Assembly (NCBI GenBank): GCA_018894105.1
Contig: CM032122.1
Span: forward strand, 33,325,404 to 33,389,403
DNA length: 64,000 nt
Reading direction: 5' to 3'
Origin: Jacaranda mimosifolia
Taxonomy: Eukaryota; Streptophyta; Magnoliopsida; Lamiales; Bignoniaceae
Shown: in pieces, positions 11,701 to 22,795 of the stretch
Layout: every line of letters starts with the position of its first letter
Numbering within the stretch: the first letter of the stretch is position 1
The notes under the pieces: model-generated
Told to the model about the DNA's origin: nothing
Database searches by the model: none
The model's input: only the letters and a program-made list of their open reading frames with translations
Program-made: the position numbers and the translations under genes

Positions 11701-12330
11701 TCATCGTGATAGAACTCAAGGCTTGTTAGGACTTTCTCAAGTGAGTTACATTGATTGTGTTTTTGGCTAGATCTAACCTGCAGAATTGTAAACCTAGTGA
11801 TGTGCTTATAGTAAAAGGTGATAAATCTAGCCTTGCACAGTGCCCTGAAAACAAACTTGAGCAAGAGTCTATGAAAAATGTCCTTTACTCTAGCATTGTT
11901 GGCATTCTAATATATGCACAAGTCTGTCCTAGGTGTGATATAACCTTTGCTATTGGTGTTCTTCGGTGCTATTTCTCTAATCTAGAACAAGAACATTGAG
12001 TGGCTATTAAGAAAGTCTTGAGATATTTGAGAAAAATCTAAAAGCTTTCATTTCAGACTTTTAGTTGATGATTCAATTTTTAAGTTATTGAGGATTTATC
12101 GTGTAATGTTGCTGCTATGTTCTTTTCAAGGAATAATTAGTCCTCTAGTGCATCTAAACATGTCAAGTTTAAATATCTCGCTGAAGAGACTTGGCTAAAA
12201 ATGGCACCATTATGATAGAGTATGTCGATACTAATTCTATGCTTGCAGATCCTTTGACCAAGTGATTAAGACCTATTATTTTCAAAAGACATATAGAATA
12301 CATCGGTGTAATTGAGTCTTTTGATGTATT
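11700..12330 (+). pseudogene. Copia RT connection and RNase H remnant
   Basis: The frame at 11751-11999 contains NCKPSDVLIVKGDKSSLAQC and ILIYAQVCPRCDITFAIGVL, matching the conserved copia region that normally reads KPSDVPIVKGDKFS and MYAQVCTRPDIAFAVG. Further on EYVDTNSMLADPLTK (about 12217-12263) is the end of the copia RNase H domain, followed by a stop. Several frameshifts and stops separate the pieces. Confidence 0.85.
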
Positions 12331-13056
12331 AAGCTAGATGAGATATGTTTCTTTAATGAATTTGTTACATTAAACTATTTGTTTTAATGCGAGATTCTTT
12401 TTCAATTATTGATGTATTTATTATAATTGTGTGCACATTTTTGTTGTTATATTTCGCTTGATATATATCTTAAGATTAGGTGTTGATCTTGAGAGTTGGG
12501 TATGTCTCATAAATAACACCATGTTGTATATGGTATTGAACGAGGCATACATAACTTCTTTTGAAGTCAGATTTTCTTGGAATTTCATATTGTTTTTAGA
12601 AATTCATGTCTACAATAAAATCATAGATTTTCTTAGGGTTTCCTATTGCACAAGAGGCCCATATTTTATTAGAAAATCAAATTTTCTTGGGATTTCATAT
12701 AGTTCTAAAAATCCATGTCTTACAAGAAAATTGGAGGACCAGCAATGAAATAGCATACATATTTGGGTCATATTTTAGTTGCTATTTCTTGCTACACCAC
12801 CATGTATGAATCCATGTCAGTGGAATTGCTGGTATATATGACCATGGAAGGTTTTGTATTAATGAAAGATGCAATCACCATTATGATCCAATATTAGTAA
12901 TTTTTACTGGACCGGATTATGTTGGTAGTCTTGTCTCATTGTCGTATTTCTTTTCTTTAAAGTATGGCCATAGTCAAAATCCTTTTGGTAATTTAGCCGA
13001 GAGTCGTTTTCTCAAACTTTACTTTTTATTGTTTTAAAATTACAATTAATATTTGC
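12331..13056 (+). other. Copia 3' untranslated region with a diverged direct repeat
   Basis: Non-coding. Two diverged copies about 110 bases apart share a core like TTTTCTTGGAATTTCATAT (near 12573 and 12683), followed by similar TTCATGTCT blocks. The frame at 12431-12748 follows this repeat and is not a gene. Confidence 0.6.
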
Positions 13057-13069
13057 CCAAGTGGGAGAA
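13057..13069 (+). other. Copia polypurine tract
   Basis: CCAAGTGGGAGAA abuts the 3' LTR start (TGTTGG at 13070), the position and composition expected for the plus-strand primer. Confidence 0.85.
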
Positions 13070-13523
13070 TGTTGGAATTTTATTCCAATATGTGGACTTC
13101 TATTAATTGGATTTTTTTTTCTAATAAAATAAAAATGGGCTAAATTAATATGGTTAATGAGATAGACTCATAGGGCCTAATATTTTGACCCAATGTTTTT
13201 AAGGCCCTTTCATAAACAGACTTGGTATGACAGCTGGTGTAGACCCAATCTTAAATGCCCGTGATGGGAGGGCTTTCTAGAGTTTTATCTTATATATATT
13301 GTGGTTAGGTCCCCTCTCCACTCCATATTTTGATAATGATATTCCATTAAAGCTGTCAAGTGATTTGTGTGAGAAGGAGATGAAGACTTAACAATCAATC
13401 GTGAAATTGCAGGAATCATTGATCATCACTCTCATGGCTCAAACAGGTATGTGACTAAATCAATCTATCTATGGTGTTTTGATTTCATGGATATCTGAAT
13501 CTTAGGCTAAATTATTTCTTACA
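13070..13523 (+). repeat. 3' LTR of the copia element
   Basis: Full-length match to 7615-8067, ending TTTCTTACA and followed by the target duplication TATCT at 13524-13528. Confidence 0.95.
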
Positions 13524-13528
13524 TATCT

Positions 13529-14688
13529 ACGTAGACCAAGCAAAAGCAAAAGCAAAATTATCAGACTATTGAGTGATAATTAATTTAATTGTATCGTCCT
13601 CATATTAATTTGATATACAAAGTTTAGGTGTTTATGTACATATCTATACTATTATAAAAAAGAAGACACTTTTGTGTCCAATATGACGGTTATCTTTAAC
13701 TATTTACATAAATTACCCTTTCATCTATTTGAAAAATAAATAAGATAATACAGTTTGACGGACAAAATAAAAATTTCATCGTACAAAAAGCAGTTTGGAT
13801 ATCGATTTACAATCTTTCACATTTATCCTTTAAATTGTTCTAGAAAAAGAATCTAATAGGGCTACAATCGTAATTTTATTAAAAACCCACTAACCCATTA
13901 CCCATCAATACTCCTAATTCCCTTGGCTATCAAACTCTTCTTAATAACTCCTAAACCAAAAACGGTAGAACTCCATTGCCATTGTTGTGCACAAGTAAAG
14001 CAGAGTGACTGCAGAGGATGGAAAGGCAGGAGAGATGCGAGACGAGACTTGGAAAGAGAAGGCCCAAAAGCTGCTTAGCCGGAGGCCCACAATAAAAATA
14101 GCGAAGAATAGGAGAGAGAGGGTGCATCTATTTTTTATGGAATAATGCAATAAAGATATAGACAAAAGTTGCCGTTGTTGTGTGGTCCAACAACTTTGTG
14201 GAGTTACATTTTGGTCTAATTTTTTTTTCTTTTCAACTTAGTAATTTTCTAACTATTCTCATTTTGATCTCCTTCACCTTATCTTTTTTCAATTCAATAT
14301 CACTAGTAATGTTTGAATTTATTTTGAGTATTTGAAAAAAATATTTTAAAGAGTGGGTTGATGCTTCATTTCTATGTGTATTTTGTCAATGAAGTTATTA
14401 TTAATACGTTTGTTTTTATTCTTTTTTTTTTGTCCCAATATAAGTCATATTTGTATTAAGTTTTTGTCCTAATATAAGTCCAACGTAACGTTTTTTGTTA
14501 GATTTATTTCTATTCTTTCTGGTTTCTTCCTTATGTATTCCTTTTAAGTGTGTTATTAATTTTTTATTCTCTCTTTTCGCAGAAGAAAGTATAAATCTAG
14601 GTTGTAAGTTCTTATTTGTGGTGTAATTTTTAAGTGATTTTTAATTGAAGAAGTAAGAAAAAAATAAAAAAAACCACTCATGAAATTT
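13529..14688. other. AT-rich intergenic DNA, possible Helitron-like 5' end
   Basis: At about 13640 TCTATACTATTATAAAAAAG resembles the 5' end of plant Helitrons. I cannot find a matching 3' hairpin plus CTRR end, so this is only a hint. The antisense frame at 13941-14165 matches nothing known to me. Confidence 0.3.
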
Positions 14689-14691
14689 TTT

Positions 14692-15147
14692 GGAGTGTTT
14701 GGTTATGTTTCCCTATAACAACATTGTTTTAAGGAAATATAACCAAACATGCACTCATTTTCCCTCTAAAATACTAAAAAAAAGTTTTTCCAAAATACCC
14801 TCTGCTATACTCTAGTATTCCCAAAATTTCCCCATTTTTCAATGTATACATTCATATTATATATATATATCACATATATTTATTATTATTTTAACAATAA
14901 AAAAATCACTCAATTCCACTTTCATCCCAAAAATCTAACTAAAAAGCATTGATTTGATTGCTACAATTAAAAATATAAACAAACATACAAAAACTCTCTG
15001 AAATCAATTTTTAACTATTCCCCAAAACATAACCAAAAATCCATTACATTCTTCAACACAACTTTCACATTCTCTAATATCACTTTCAACATTCATTCTC
15101 CCAAGACACATATTAAAATCATACAAAAAACATAACCAAACATTACC
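14692..15147. mobile_element. MITE with TTTGGTTATGTTT terminal repeats (family E copy 1)
   Basis: Left end GGAGTGTTTGGTTATGTTT (14692-14710); right end AAAACATAACCAAACATTACC, its near inverse. TTT flanks both sides (14689-14691 and 15148-15150). A second copy in the other orientation lies at 56263-56712, also flanked by TTT. 456 bases, AT-rich, no reading frame. Confidence 0.75.
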
Positions 15148-15150
15148 TTT

Positions 15151-15880
15151 GTTTCTATAATCATTTTCCTTCGTCTAAATAATATAATATATGTAGTTTT
15201 CTTTTCTTCTTATTGATCATTAATTTTCAAGAGTTGGATCCAAGAACCGAGCATGAAAACAATAAATTTGCAAAATTAGGAGCTATAATTCATGTGTATA
15301 TGTGTATGTATGTATATATATATATATATATATACTTACATGGATGTTTGTGTGTGAAGATCAATCTATCAGAATAAGCACTAGAGATGCATGAATACTT
15401 TCTCCAATTAAAGGGCACATACCAAGGCTACTCCGTGAAAGTTTTGTTTTTTCAAAAAATGTTTACATTTGTTTTTTCCTTTTGTGACTTTTCTTTTTTT
15501 GAGTTTTTCTCCATTCACTAAAATGCCCCCAAGTAATCCTTAATTTCTTTATATGTTGCTCTAGCTATAGGATTTCATCAGAGAACCACCACTAGTATAT
15601 TAAAAAAGATTACCAACTATTATTCATAATACGTATTACAATCCTTTATCATCTCCTATGAATGATCCCTTGAGATGATATCACTAACTACCCTTTTTAA
15701 AAGAAGTAAAAGAAAGTTTTAAAAAATAACTTTCCCTCTCGTTCACTATATAAAAAATAAATTTTTAAAATGTAAAAAATCTCTTTAACATTTTCAAAGT
15801 TATATGTCCTCATTTTAACTTTCACAAAAATAATTATTAATTAAAATATTGGAGGGTTTTACTAAGAAAATTTTTACAAA
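15151..15880. other. AT-rich spacer with (TA)n microsatellite near 15313-15334
   Basis: Contains a TA repeat and generic AT-rich sequence. No gene or transposon boundary recognised. Confidence 0.5.
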
Positions 15881-15885
15881 ACTTT

Positions 15886-16701
15886 TGATGAGGGTGCAAA
15901 TCATATATTAGGGAAATGGACTGAAGTCCAATGAAATCGACCAGAGGATGGCCGAAGAGAGTGCTTTTAGTGTACAGGGGTTGAGTCCTGGAATCAACAA
16001 CAAACGTTAGGCTAGTTGAGGTGTTCTCGGCTAAGGCATTCCAACGCTCAAGTTAGTATAGATCGAATAGAGAATTGAGCGGCAGAGTAAGGGTTTTAAG
16101 ATAAAAATAGTATACCTTGCTGAGGGTTAGCAATGGGGTATTTATAGCCTTCCTAGTTGGGTTGATATGACTTTGGTGCCCTCGTGGAGCAGGAATGGCC
16201 CTTATCCTTATCTAAGGGCCTTAAGGTCTTCTCCTCTCTATGTACTATTCAAGGTGGCACAGCCTAGGGTATGGCGGTACACTGGTGGCCTGTACTAATC
16301 TGGCGCTGCTGAGAAAAAGTAGTATTATGGAAACATACGCTATTAATGCTGGCGCACGCCACCTAACAGAGCATTCAATACGGCTGAAAGGCCGTCATTT
16401 TAGCTCGACCTCACTAGTCGAGGCTAGCACCTCTGCAAGATATTTTCTCAGGCTTTAGTCGACAAAATGCAACTCATCGCGGTTAAACCTTCACGGTTGG
16501 ATGAGGGCTTGTGTATCCTGGGTTGTGCTCAACCATGATCTAATCGAGAAGGTAAACATCGATACTCGCTACGATGGATAAGGTCCTTGAGGTTGAGTTT
16601 CGATCGATAGGTCAGACCTATCGATAACTAGGCTACCAGACATTGCAATGTTGCCCTGGTTGAGTATTGTTGGGCCAGGCCTATTGGGCTACCCTATATC
16701 A
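15886..16701 (-). repeat. 3' LTR (element orientation) of the Tat-type element
   Basis: Plus-strand start TGATGAGGGTGCAAATC, end TACCCTATATCA. Matches 24958-25773 along its full length with equal size. The frame at 16240-16458 is just an open stretch inside the LTR and recurs in the other LTR at 25312-25653. Confidence 0.93.
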
Positions 16702-16724
16702 TGAGTCACCCCCACTCCCGAGTC
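16702..16724 (-). other. Polypurine tract of the Tat-type element
   Basis: On the minus strand the bases just upstream of the 3' LTR read GGGAGTGGGGGTGACTCA, the purine-rich tract expected to prime plus-strand synthesis. This fixes the orientation of the element. Confidence 0.85.
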
Positions 16725-17957
16725 CTAATTGAAAGTATCGATGAAAAGGAAATGGGAGTAGCTAAAAGCTTGAAACTGGATTCGCTCGACAAGAGAGTGA
16801 AGGAATCGACTAGGATTTTGGTGCATTTAATGTGGCAATTATGCTATGTCAGGCAAAGCGTCAAGTGATGGTTGTGCAATTATTACAGCCATTTCAGTTG
16901 CTGCGCAATGGGACCTATAAATAAGAATGGTGAAAATCCTCATTTTCACTTTTACTGCATTCCGAGAGGTCGATTATCAAGCTTTCACTATTTCCTCCGC
17001 TCATCGAGTTATTTTTGCTCCTTGCAATCTAGTAAGTCTTCTGTTTCATAAGTTTTCTTTTCAAGCTCAATATGTTGCACGTGTTCGGAGAGAGTAGCCA
17101 TAGGGAGAGCAACAAGGAAACAAAGTTGAACGAGGGCTCGACTAGCAAGTTTGATAATTCTTCTAGCAGTAACTCGACCTCGAGTAGTTCTGGTAACGAT
17201 CGAGTTGCTGCAGTGGGCGAGGCTGGCCCAAGCCAGCCGTCTATCTCTCACAGTCGGTTGTTCACCCCTGACCACTATAGCGAGATAGCGTCCAAAATAG
17301 TCGATGAGGACCTTGTCCTTATTAGGCAATTATCCCATGTTCCCTCAGACTTCGAACTGATTGTACCGAGTCCCAAAAACAAGATACACCAACCTCCTGC
17401 CAATTGCATCACTATCTTCGAGGACATTTTTCGATATGGGCTTAGGTTTTCGATTGCCCCATCTATAGTCGACCTCCTTAGGGGCCTTCAAGTCAGTATC
17501 ATCCAATTGCTACTCAACTATTTTTCGACTATATACAGCTTCGTCATCCTTATGCACGTGTATGAACAGCCTTCTTCTTTTACTAACTTCAGCAACTTGT
17601 TTCATATCCCTATGTCACACAAATCAGGGGAATATAGAGGAGTCGGGCTTTTACTATCTCACAGCCCGACCCCATCGAAAATTTCTGGTTATCCCTTCTT
17701 CTTTTTTTGGTCAAAATTGAAAGTCTCGGTACTTCTTTGTTCAACCCCGAGTGGGGTCGGGTTTAACATACCGTGGGGTTGGATGCGGGGTCATGTCGAC
17801 ATGCTCGGGAATGAAACCCCAACTTGGCCCAACAAATTTGTTAGGGATCTAGTCGAGTTTGGAAGGATGGTGGCTTTAGGCTACATCAAGGAGAAAATTT
17901 TGGTGTTGGCAAGCTTATCGCATGCTCAGCTAGATCTTCCTAGTGATGCTCGACTAG

Positions 17958-18048
17958 GTAGTTGGCATATGCTTGTTGTTTCTTTTTTGAAATTATTATC
18001 ATCTTTTTGGTCAATATATATCTTAACCTTGCTGCTGTTGTTGCACAG
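17958..18048 (+). other. Predicted intron 1 of the antisense ORF
   Basis: Donor CTAG|GTAGTTGG and acceptor TTGTTGCACAG, with a T-rich interior. Splicing joins codon GA at DARL-D to QEKIMNAARA and gives a continuing Gln/Glu/Ala-rich coiled-coil frame. Without splicing the frame ends at 18091 after a hydrophobic, non-homologous tail. Confidence 0.65.
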
Positions 18049-18601
18049 ATCAAGAAAAAATCATGAATGCGGCCCGGGCTTAAGCGATTGATCATGCACA
18101 GAGAAATCAGGAGCGTCGAGATAATGCTGCAGCTCACCACGAGGTGCAGGCCGCCATATCACCCAAAGCCAAACTGCTTGTGGTAGCTGCTTCGTTAACT
18201 CAAGCAGCAACTCCTCTAATTCAACCCACTACTAGGGTGAGTGTCAGCCTCTCTGCTCAGCAAAAGAGGCCGGTAGTCGAGCAAGGCGAGCCTGCCTAAA
18301 AGAAATATGCTGCCAATAAGGCAAGGGCAAAGCTGGGGCCCCCAAACAATCGAGCGGCTATGATCTGTTTGGGCAGTAGGAGGATGACCAATTGTTCATG
18401 CTACCTAAGCTGCATTTTCCCCCATACAGCACTGATAGCTCCACGGCTATTCACAACTCTCTGTCGATGCTCATACTGGGGTTGACTGGGGCTGCGCCCA
18501 TAAAGGTGATGATGGTTGGTCTTTTCACTTTTGATCAGAAAAAGTTCATAGAGCTCAGCTAAGATGGGGTGCTAAGGGCACTGGCTTGTTACTCCAATAT
18601 G

Positions 18602-18689
18602 GTAAGTGTTTAGTCGAGATCAAGTCGGTTGTCAAGTGTTTTACTTTCTACTCTTGTTTATTTTCGTTCTGATCGAGTTTGTTTCGTAG
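18602..18689 (+). other. Predicted intron 2 of the antisense ORF
   Basis: Donor ATG|GTAAGTG and acceptor GTTTCGTAG. Joining the flanks keeps the frame (CYSNM|VSQLGYHFYRRSE) into the long coiled-coil exon starting at 18690. Confidence 0.7.
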
Positions 18690-19556
18690 GTTAGCCAACT
18701 AGGCTACCATTTCTATAGGAGGTCAGAGTTGGCACTGGGGAACCGTGATAGGCTCCAAGAGGGCCAGAGGGATGCTAAAATGCTAAAAGCCCAGCTCGAG
18801 TATGCACAAGCGAGGATCGAGCAGCTCAAGGAGAGGAAATGGCAGCTCAAGCTGAAGGATTTGCAGCTCATGCTCGCAGTATCAGAAAAGAGTAGGATGG
18901 ATGAGCTGCTGATGAAGACTAGGTCGGATACGCAACAGGCTTATAGGTCTGGTCAAACTTAGGGGTATAATGCGGCCATGCAATAAGCTCGAGAAGAGTT
19001 TTTCAAGAAACTGCCCCTGATGCGGTGGGAGGCCGTGCAGCAGTTCATACTATACATGGCGTTTCAAAAAGCCAACGTCGTTTTCTCCCTCGACGACGTG
19101 AAGGAGGCCTTTGTGCGTGCAGCTGAGCAGCTCGAGTATCTGGGTTACCAATTTCAGCCCGAAGATAAGGAGCGTCTTAGCTACGTACTGGACGAACAGC
19201 TTAAGGAGTATCCTGATCCCGACGAGGGTGCACCGAATGAGGGGGCTACTGCTACGCTTGTGGTCGAGCTCGAGGCTGGGTACCAAAAGAGGCTTGCTAA
19301 GGTGGCGAAGGAGTTTAGCTTTGCCAATGACTTCGCCTTCAACATTCAGGACCGTAAACTCAAGCTGGCTGATTTTCTTTCCCCCTTAGTGAGTGCATTC
19401 CTCATCGATGAAGCAGGCCCATCTCAACCACCTCCTACAATCCTGCCATCCCCTGCTACTGTGCTCGAGTAGAAAGTTCAAAGCCCGTCCGTGGTCGTTC
19501 CCATTCCCTCCAGTGATGAGCTCGATCAGGCGATTGACAAAAGGTGCGTAAGCTGA

Positions 19557-20097
19557 GGGCGCTGGCTCTAGCTGAGCTTTTAGCTTGTTGTACTTTTGCA
19601 TTTTTTTTATTTTTAGTTTCTAGTCACCCTACAAGGCAAGTGCCATTAATGTTGCTCTCAGCTTTTGTAATCAAATATTGAGGTGCAATGGATGGCGTTT
19701 CCGTTTTATCAATTTATGTTCAACTTATTTTAGTTTTAGCACTTGTCATTCTTGTCGAATGTTTAACATTAACAAACAACAATATAAGCAACTCACTCTG
19801 TGGTTAGAAATCATTTTAAACGATCCCTTAACAAAGGAACTAAGTTTAAACAAGTTCATCGTTGATTTGGAGATTGGTTGGTGTGAAAATAATGGAACTA
19901 GTCTAGGACGCTATTTTCACCTTCGTCGTCGACCACAAGGTCGATTGAGGTTATAATGATATTGTACTAGCGTTTGCAGGTTTGTTTTGATCGATTCATC
20001 ATTCCTTATCTTTGGGATCAACTTCACGGTCGATCCCAGATGGGTAGTTTACTTTTTGATTCTGGCTCAGGTGCGATTGATTCACTTATTGGTTTGC
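19557..20097. other. Spacer between antisense ORF and tandem array
   Basis: Contains GGTCGA-type motifs like those in the following array, perhaps eroded extra copies of the 82-base unit. The frame at 19678-19956 has no recognisable domain. Confidence 0.4.
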
Positions 20098-20586
20098 GCT
20101 AAGAGCCTTTGCTTTGCAGTTCAAAACCATTGTCGACCATAAGGTCGAATAGCTCATTCATTAACTTGGGCTAGAGGCCCCTACTTTACGGTTTGAAACC
20201 ATTGTCGACTATGGGGTCAACTTTGAACAATCAATTCGTTCGTTAACTCAAGCTAAAAGCCTTTATTTTATGGTTTGAAATCGATGTCAACTATAGGGTT
20301 GGCTCTGAATGATCGAGTTGTTCATTAATTCGGGCTAGAAGCCCTTCTTTTGTGGTTTAAAATTGACGTCGATTGATCGAGTCATTTATTAATTTAGGCT
20401 AGAAGTCTTTATTTTGCAATTTGAAATCGACATTGATTACGGGGTCGACTATAAATGATCGAGTCTTTCATTAATTTGGACTAGAAGCCTTTGTTTTGCG
20501 ATTTGAAACCGACGTCAACTACGGGATCGACTTTGAACGATCAAATCATTCGTTAATTCAGGCTAGAAGCCTTTATTTTGTGGTGC
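20098..20586. repeat. 82-base tandem array in the Tat element 3' region
   Basis: Units begin GCTAGAAGCCTTTATTTTG and contain GTCGACTACGGGGTCGACTT and GATCGAGTCATTCGTTAATT. Unit starts are near 20098, 20170, 20252, 20334, 20398, 20480 and 20562. Four spacings are exactly 82; one is 72 and one is 64 (internal deletion). Copies differ mostly by C/T and G/A changes. The array lies between the integrase stop (20664) and the antisense ORF, the hypervariable zone in which Tat-lineage elements carry tandem repeats. Confidence 0.9.
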
Positions 20587-20663
20587 GAGCAGGGAATTAT
20601 AGTAATACGCATAGTTTTATTGCTTTGAAAAGATACTGTAGTACAATGGAGACCTTGAGTTTT

Positions 20664-22060
20664 TTACACATAGAATTTCATCAAGTTCACCGCGCTCCAT
20701 GGTCGAGGAAGCTCATTGCTGTTCATGTCTGCGAGTTAATATGCATTATATTTTTCTACCTTGACCACCGAGTATGGTCCTTCCCATTTCGGGTTGAGCT
20801 TTCCCGCGTTCTTTGATACTTTGACCTTTTTAAGGATAAAGTCACCTACTTTGAAGCTTCTTGGTCGAACTCCCTTGTTGTAGTATTCTGCCATCTTTGA
20901 TCTATATCTCTACATTACAGTGTAAGCTTGCCGTCGCAGCTCATCGATCATTTCTAGGTCGAGTTCTCTTTCTGTGGTGTTTCTGGTTGGATTAAAATAG
21001 ATTACTTGAGTAATATGTTGTATTAATTCCGTTAGGATAACTGCCTCTGATCCATAGACCAAATTATAGGGGTTATGACCCGTAGCTGTTCGGGAAGCTG
21101 TTCCGTATGCCCATAGCACACCAGGGAAGTCGTCTACCTAACTTGTACCATCCCTTCTAGTCGAACCTTGAGGTGGTTGAGCATAGTTTTGTTCATAACC
21201 TCTATTTGGCCATTAGCTTAGGGGTTCCCCACTGAGGAGAAGTGCTGGCAAATCCCCAGGTTCTCGCACAAATTCCTTGTGCTTCTGCTTTGGAACTGGA
21301 TTTCATTGTCTGATTTTAAGACCTTAGGTAGATCGAAACAGCAGATGATGTTCTTCTATATGAAACTCCTAATAGCCGCATCGGTTATTTTGGGGACTGC
21401 CTCTGCTTCGACTTACTTTGTAAAGTATTCGACTACGTTGATCATGAATTTCTTTTGGCTTGTTGTCTTTGGAAAAGAACCCACTATATCGATCCCCCAC
21501 TGGTCGAATGGCCATGTGATTTAGACGTTTACCATCGACGCCGTGGGCTATTGGGGGATGTTCAAATAGAGCTGGCAGGATGGGCATTTTTTGGCAAAGT
21601 TGATAGCATCTTTTAGTAAAGTCGGTCAGAAATACCTATATCTAATGATTTTGTGCACCAGGGACCGTCCTTCGGAGTGATTGCCACTAATTCCTACATG
21701 AACTTCATGCAAGACGTCGTGGGCCTGGGCTGGTGTCAAAAGCCTCAATGGTGGTCCTGACATCGACCTCCAGTAAATTTGATAATGCTTGTCAACGCAA
21801 ACTTGGCGGCTTGACCTTTGAGCCTATGTGCTTCGCTCTTGTCCTCGGGGGCTATCCCTTCTCTCAAGTAAACATTTATCATGTCCTGCTAGGAGAGGCA
21901 CTTCTTCGACCTACCCCACTAAGTTCTGGTCGGGGCCACTTATAGTGGGCTTGTTTGCAACTAGAAATGTTATTATTTTGTCTCAGGTTCCTTTTGCCAA
22001 GCTCACGAATTTGGACAATATGTCGGCTCATTCCTTCTCTGATTGAGGGACCTAGCTAAG
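20664..22060 (-). pseudogene. Tat-type integrase, complete order but frameshifted
   Basis: Reading the minus strand in several frames gives, in order: YLREGIAPEDKSEAHRLKGQ; the HHCC zinc motif HEVHVGISGNHSEGRS...CPSC; the core WPFDQWGIDIVGSFPKTT; KSDNEIQF; the catalytic Glu block GQIEVMNKTM; MLWAYGTASRTATGHNPYNL with VYGSEAV; and the C-terminal tail RSFKVGDFILKKVKVSK, LNPKWEGPYSVVKVEKY and LPRPWSAVNLMKFYV, ending in TAA at 20664-20666. The D, D, E residues appear retained. Stops and shifts (for example within the tail and before ANGQ) make it non-functional. Confidence 0.9.
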
Positions 22061-22069
22061 GGTGAAAAC

Positions 22070-22795
22070 ACCTGCTGCACTTTTTTCACCTCTGCCAGGT
22101 ACTTGCTCATTGTAGACTCCTTAGCTTCAAAATTCCCTTTGACCTATTCTGCAACCAACTGGGAGTTAGTGATAGCTGTCAACTGATCGACTCCCCAGTT
22201 TGCTGCCATTCTCATGCTGACAAGGAGGGCCTCGTACCCTGCTTCGTTATTTGTTATTAGGTAGTCGAGCTTGATTGCAAAATCATATTCCTCAATAAGC
22301 GGAGAACATGGTGAGAAGATGCCAATACCCCATTCTGTGGAGGTTGCCGATCCATTGACGTGCAAAGTCCACACAAGGGAGTTGTTGTCGTGCTGGTCAG
22401 GTAGGTCGAGTCTCTCGGCAATGAAATCAGCTAATTATTTGGCCTTTATAGCAATTAGAGGTTGAAATGTGATGTCGCATTCGCCCAGCTCGACTGCCCA
22501 CTTTGTCAATCTTTCAGACGTATCTGGCTTTGATAGCACCTATCTCAATAGCCGATTTGTCAAAACTATGATGACGTGAAATTGGAAATAGGGCCTCAAT
22601 TTTCTGGTTGTTGTGACCAGGGCGAGGGTGAATTTCTCAATCTCATGATAGTTGTGTTCAGGGCCCTACAGTATTTTGTTGTTGTAATATACAGGTCAAT
22701 GAGTGCCATCTCTGGTCGAAACCAAGACCGAGCTGATTGAGTCTGACAAGGCTGCTAAGTATAGGTACAAAACTTTTCCCAGTTTAGGTGGGGAA
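22070..22795 (-). pseudogene. RT connection and RNase H domain remnant of the Tat element
   Basis: Starts abruptly with PKLGKVLYLYLA and DSISSVLVSTRDGTH (the end of the RT/RNase H junction), then EIEKFTLALVTTTRKLRPYF and LTKWAVELGECDITFQPL. A second RNase H-like unit, MWTLHVNGSATSTEWGIGIF with NNEAGYEALLVSMRMAANWG, follows (22144-22374). The first catalytic Asp of the usual VDGS motif is Asn here (VNGS, 22351-22359), a change expected from C-to-T on the other strand. The polymerase palm with YVDD is absent. Confidence 0.88.

Larger units (their letters stand above)
7615..13523 (+). mobile_element. Complete but defective Ty1/copia LTR retrotransposon
   Basis: Two LTRs (7615-8067 and 13070-13523) start TGTTGGAATTTTATT and end TTTCTTACA. 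The 5-base target duplication TATCT is at 7610-7614 and 13524-13528. The domain order gag, GAG-pre-integrase, integrase, RT, RNase H on the plus strand is the copia order. All frames are broken by stops and shifts, and two domain-sized deletions are visible (protease; integrase core). The LTRs differ at roughly 35-40 of about 453 positions by eye, mostly transitions, so the insertion is not recent. Confidence 0.95.
17072..19556 (+). pseudogene. Antisense ORF of the Tat element (putative gypsy-type transposon domain), three exons, decayed
   Basis: Runs opposite to gag-pol. The predicted product starts MLHVFGESSHRESNKE, has a Ser-rich stretch, then a region (about residues 100-260) with FRYGLRFSIAPSIVDLLRGL and ISGYPFFFFWSK, matching the plant 'putative gypsy type transposon' domain (PF04195 pattern as I remember it). 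Two plausible GT-AG introns keep the frame: 17958-18048 (91 bases) and 18602-18689 (88 bases). The C-terminal part (18690 on) is a probable coiled coil rich in Gln, Glu, Lys and Leu. Exon 2 carries a one-base frameshift between 18300 and 18360. Seven in-frame stops, all TAA or TAG at expected Gln codons, occur near 18081, 18297, 18377, 18568, 18960, 18984 and 19470. The function of this ORF family is unknown. Confidence 0.75.

Noticed and set aside
13640..13660. Helitron-like 5' end TCTATACTATTATAAAAAAG
   Set aside because: No 3' hairpin followed by CTRR and no Rep/helicase sequence was found, so the element call cannot be supported.
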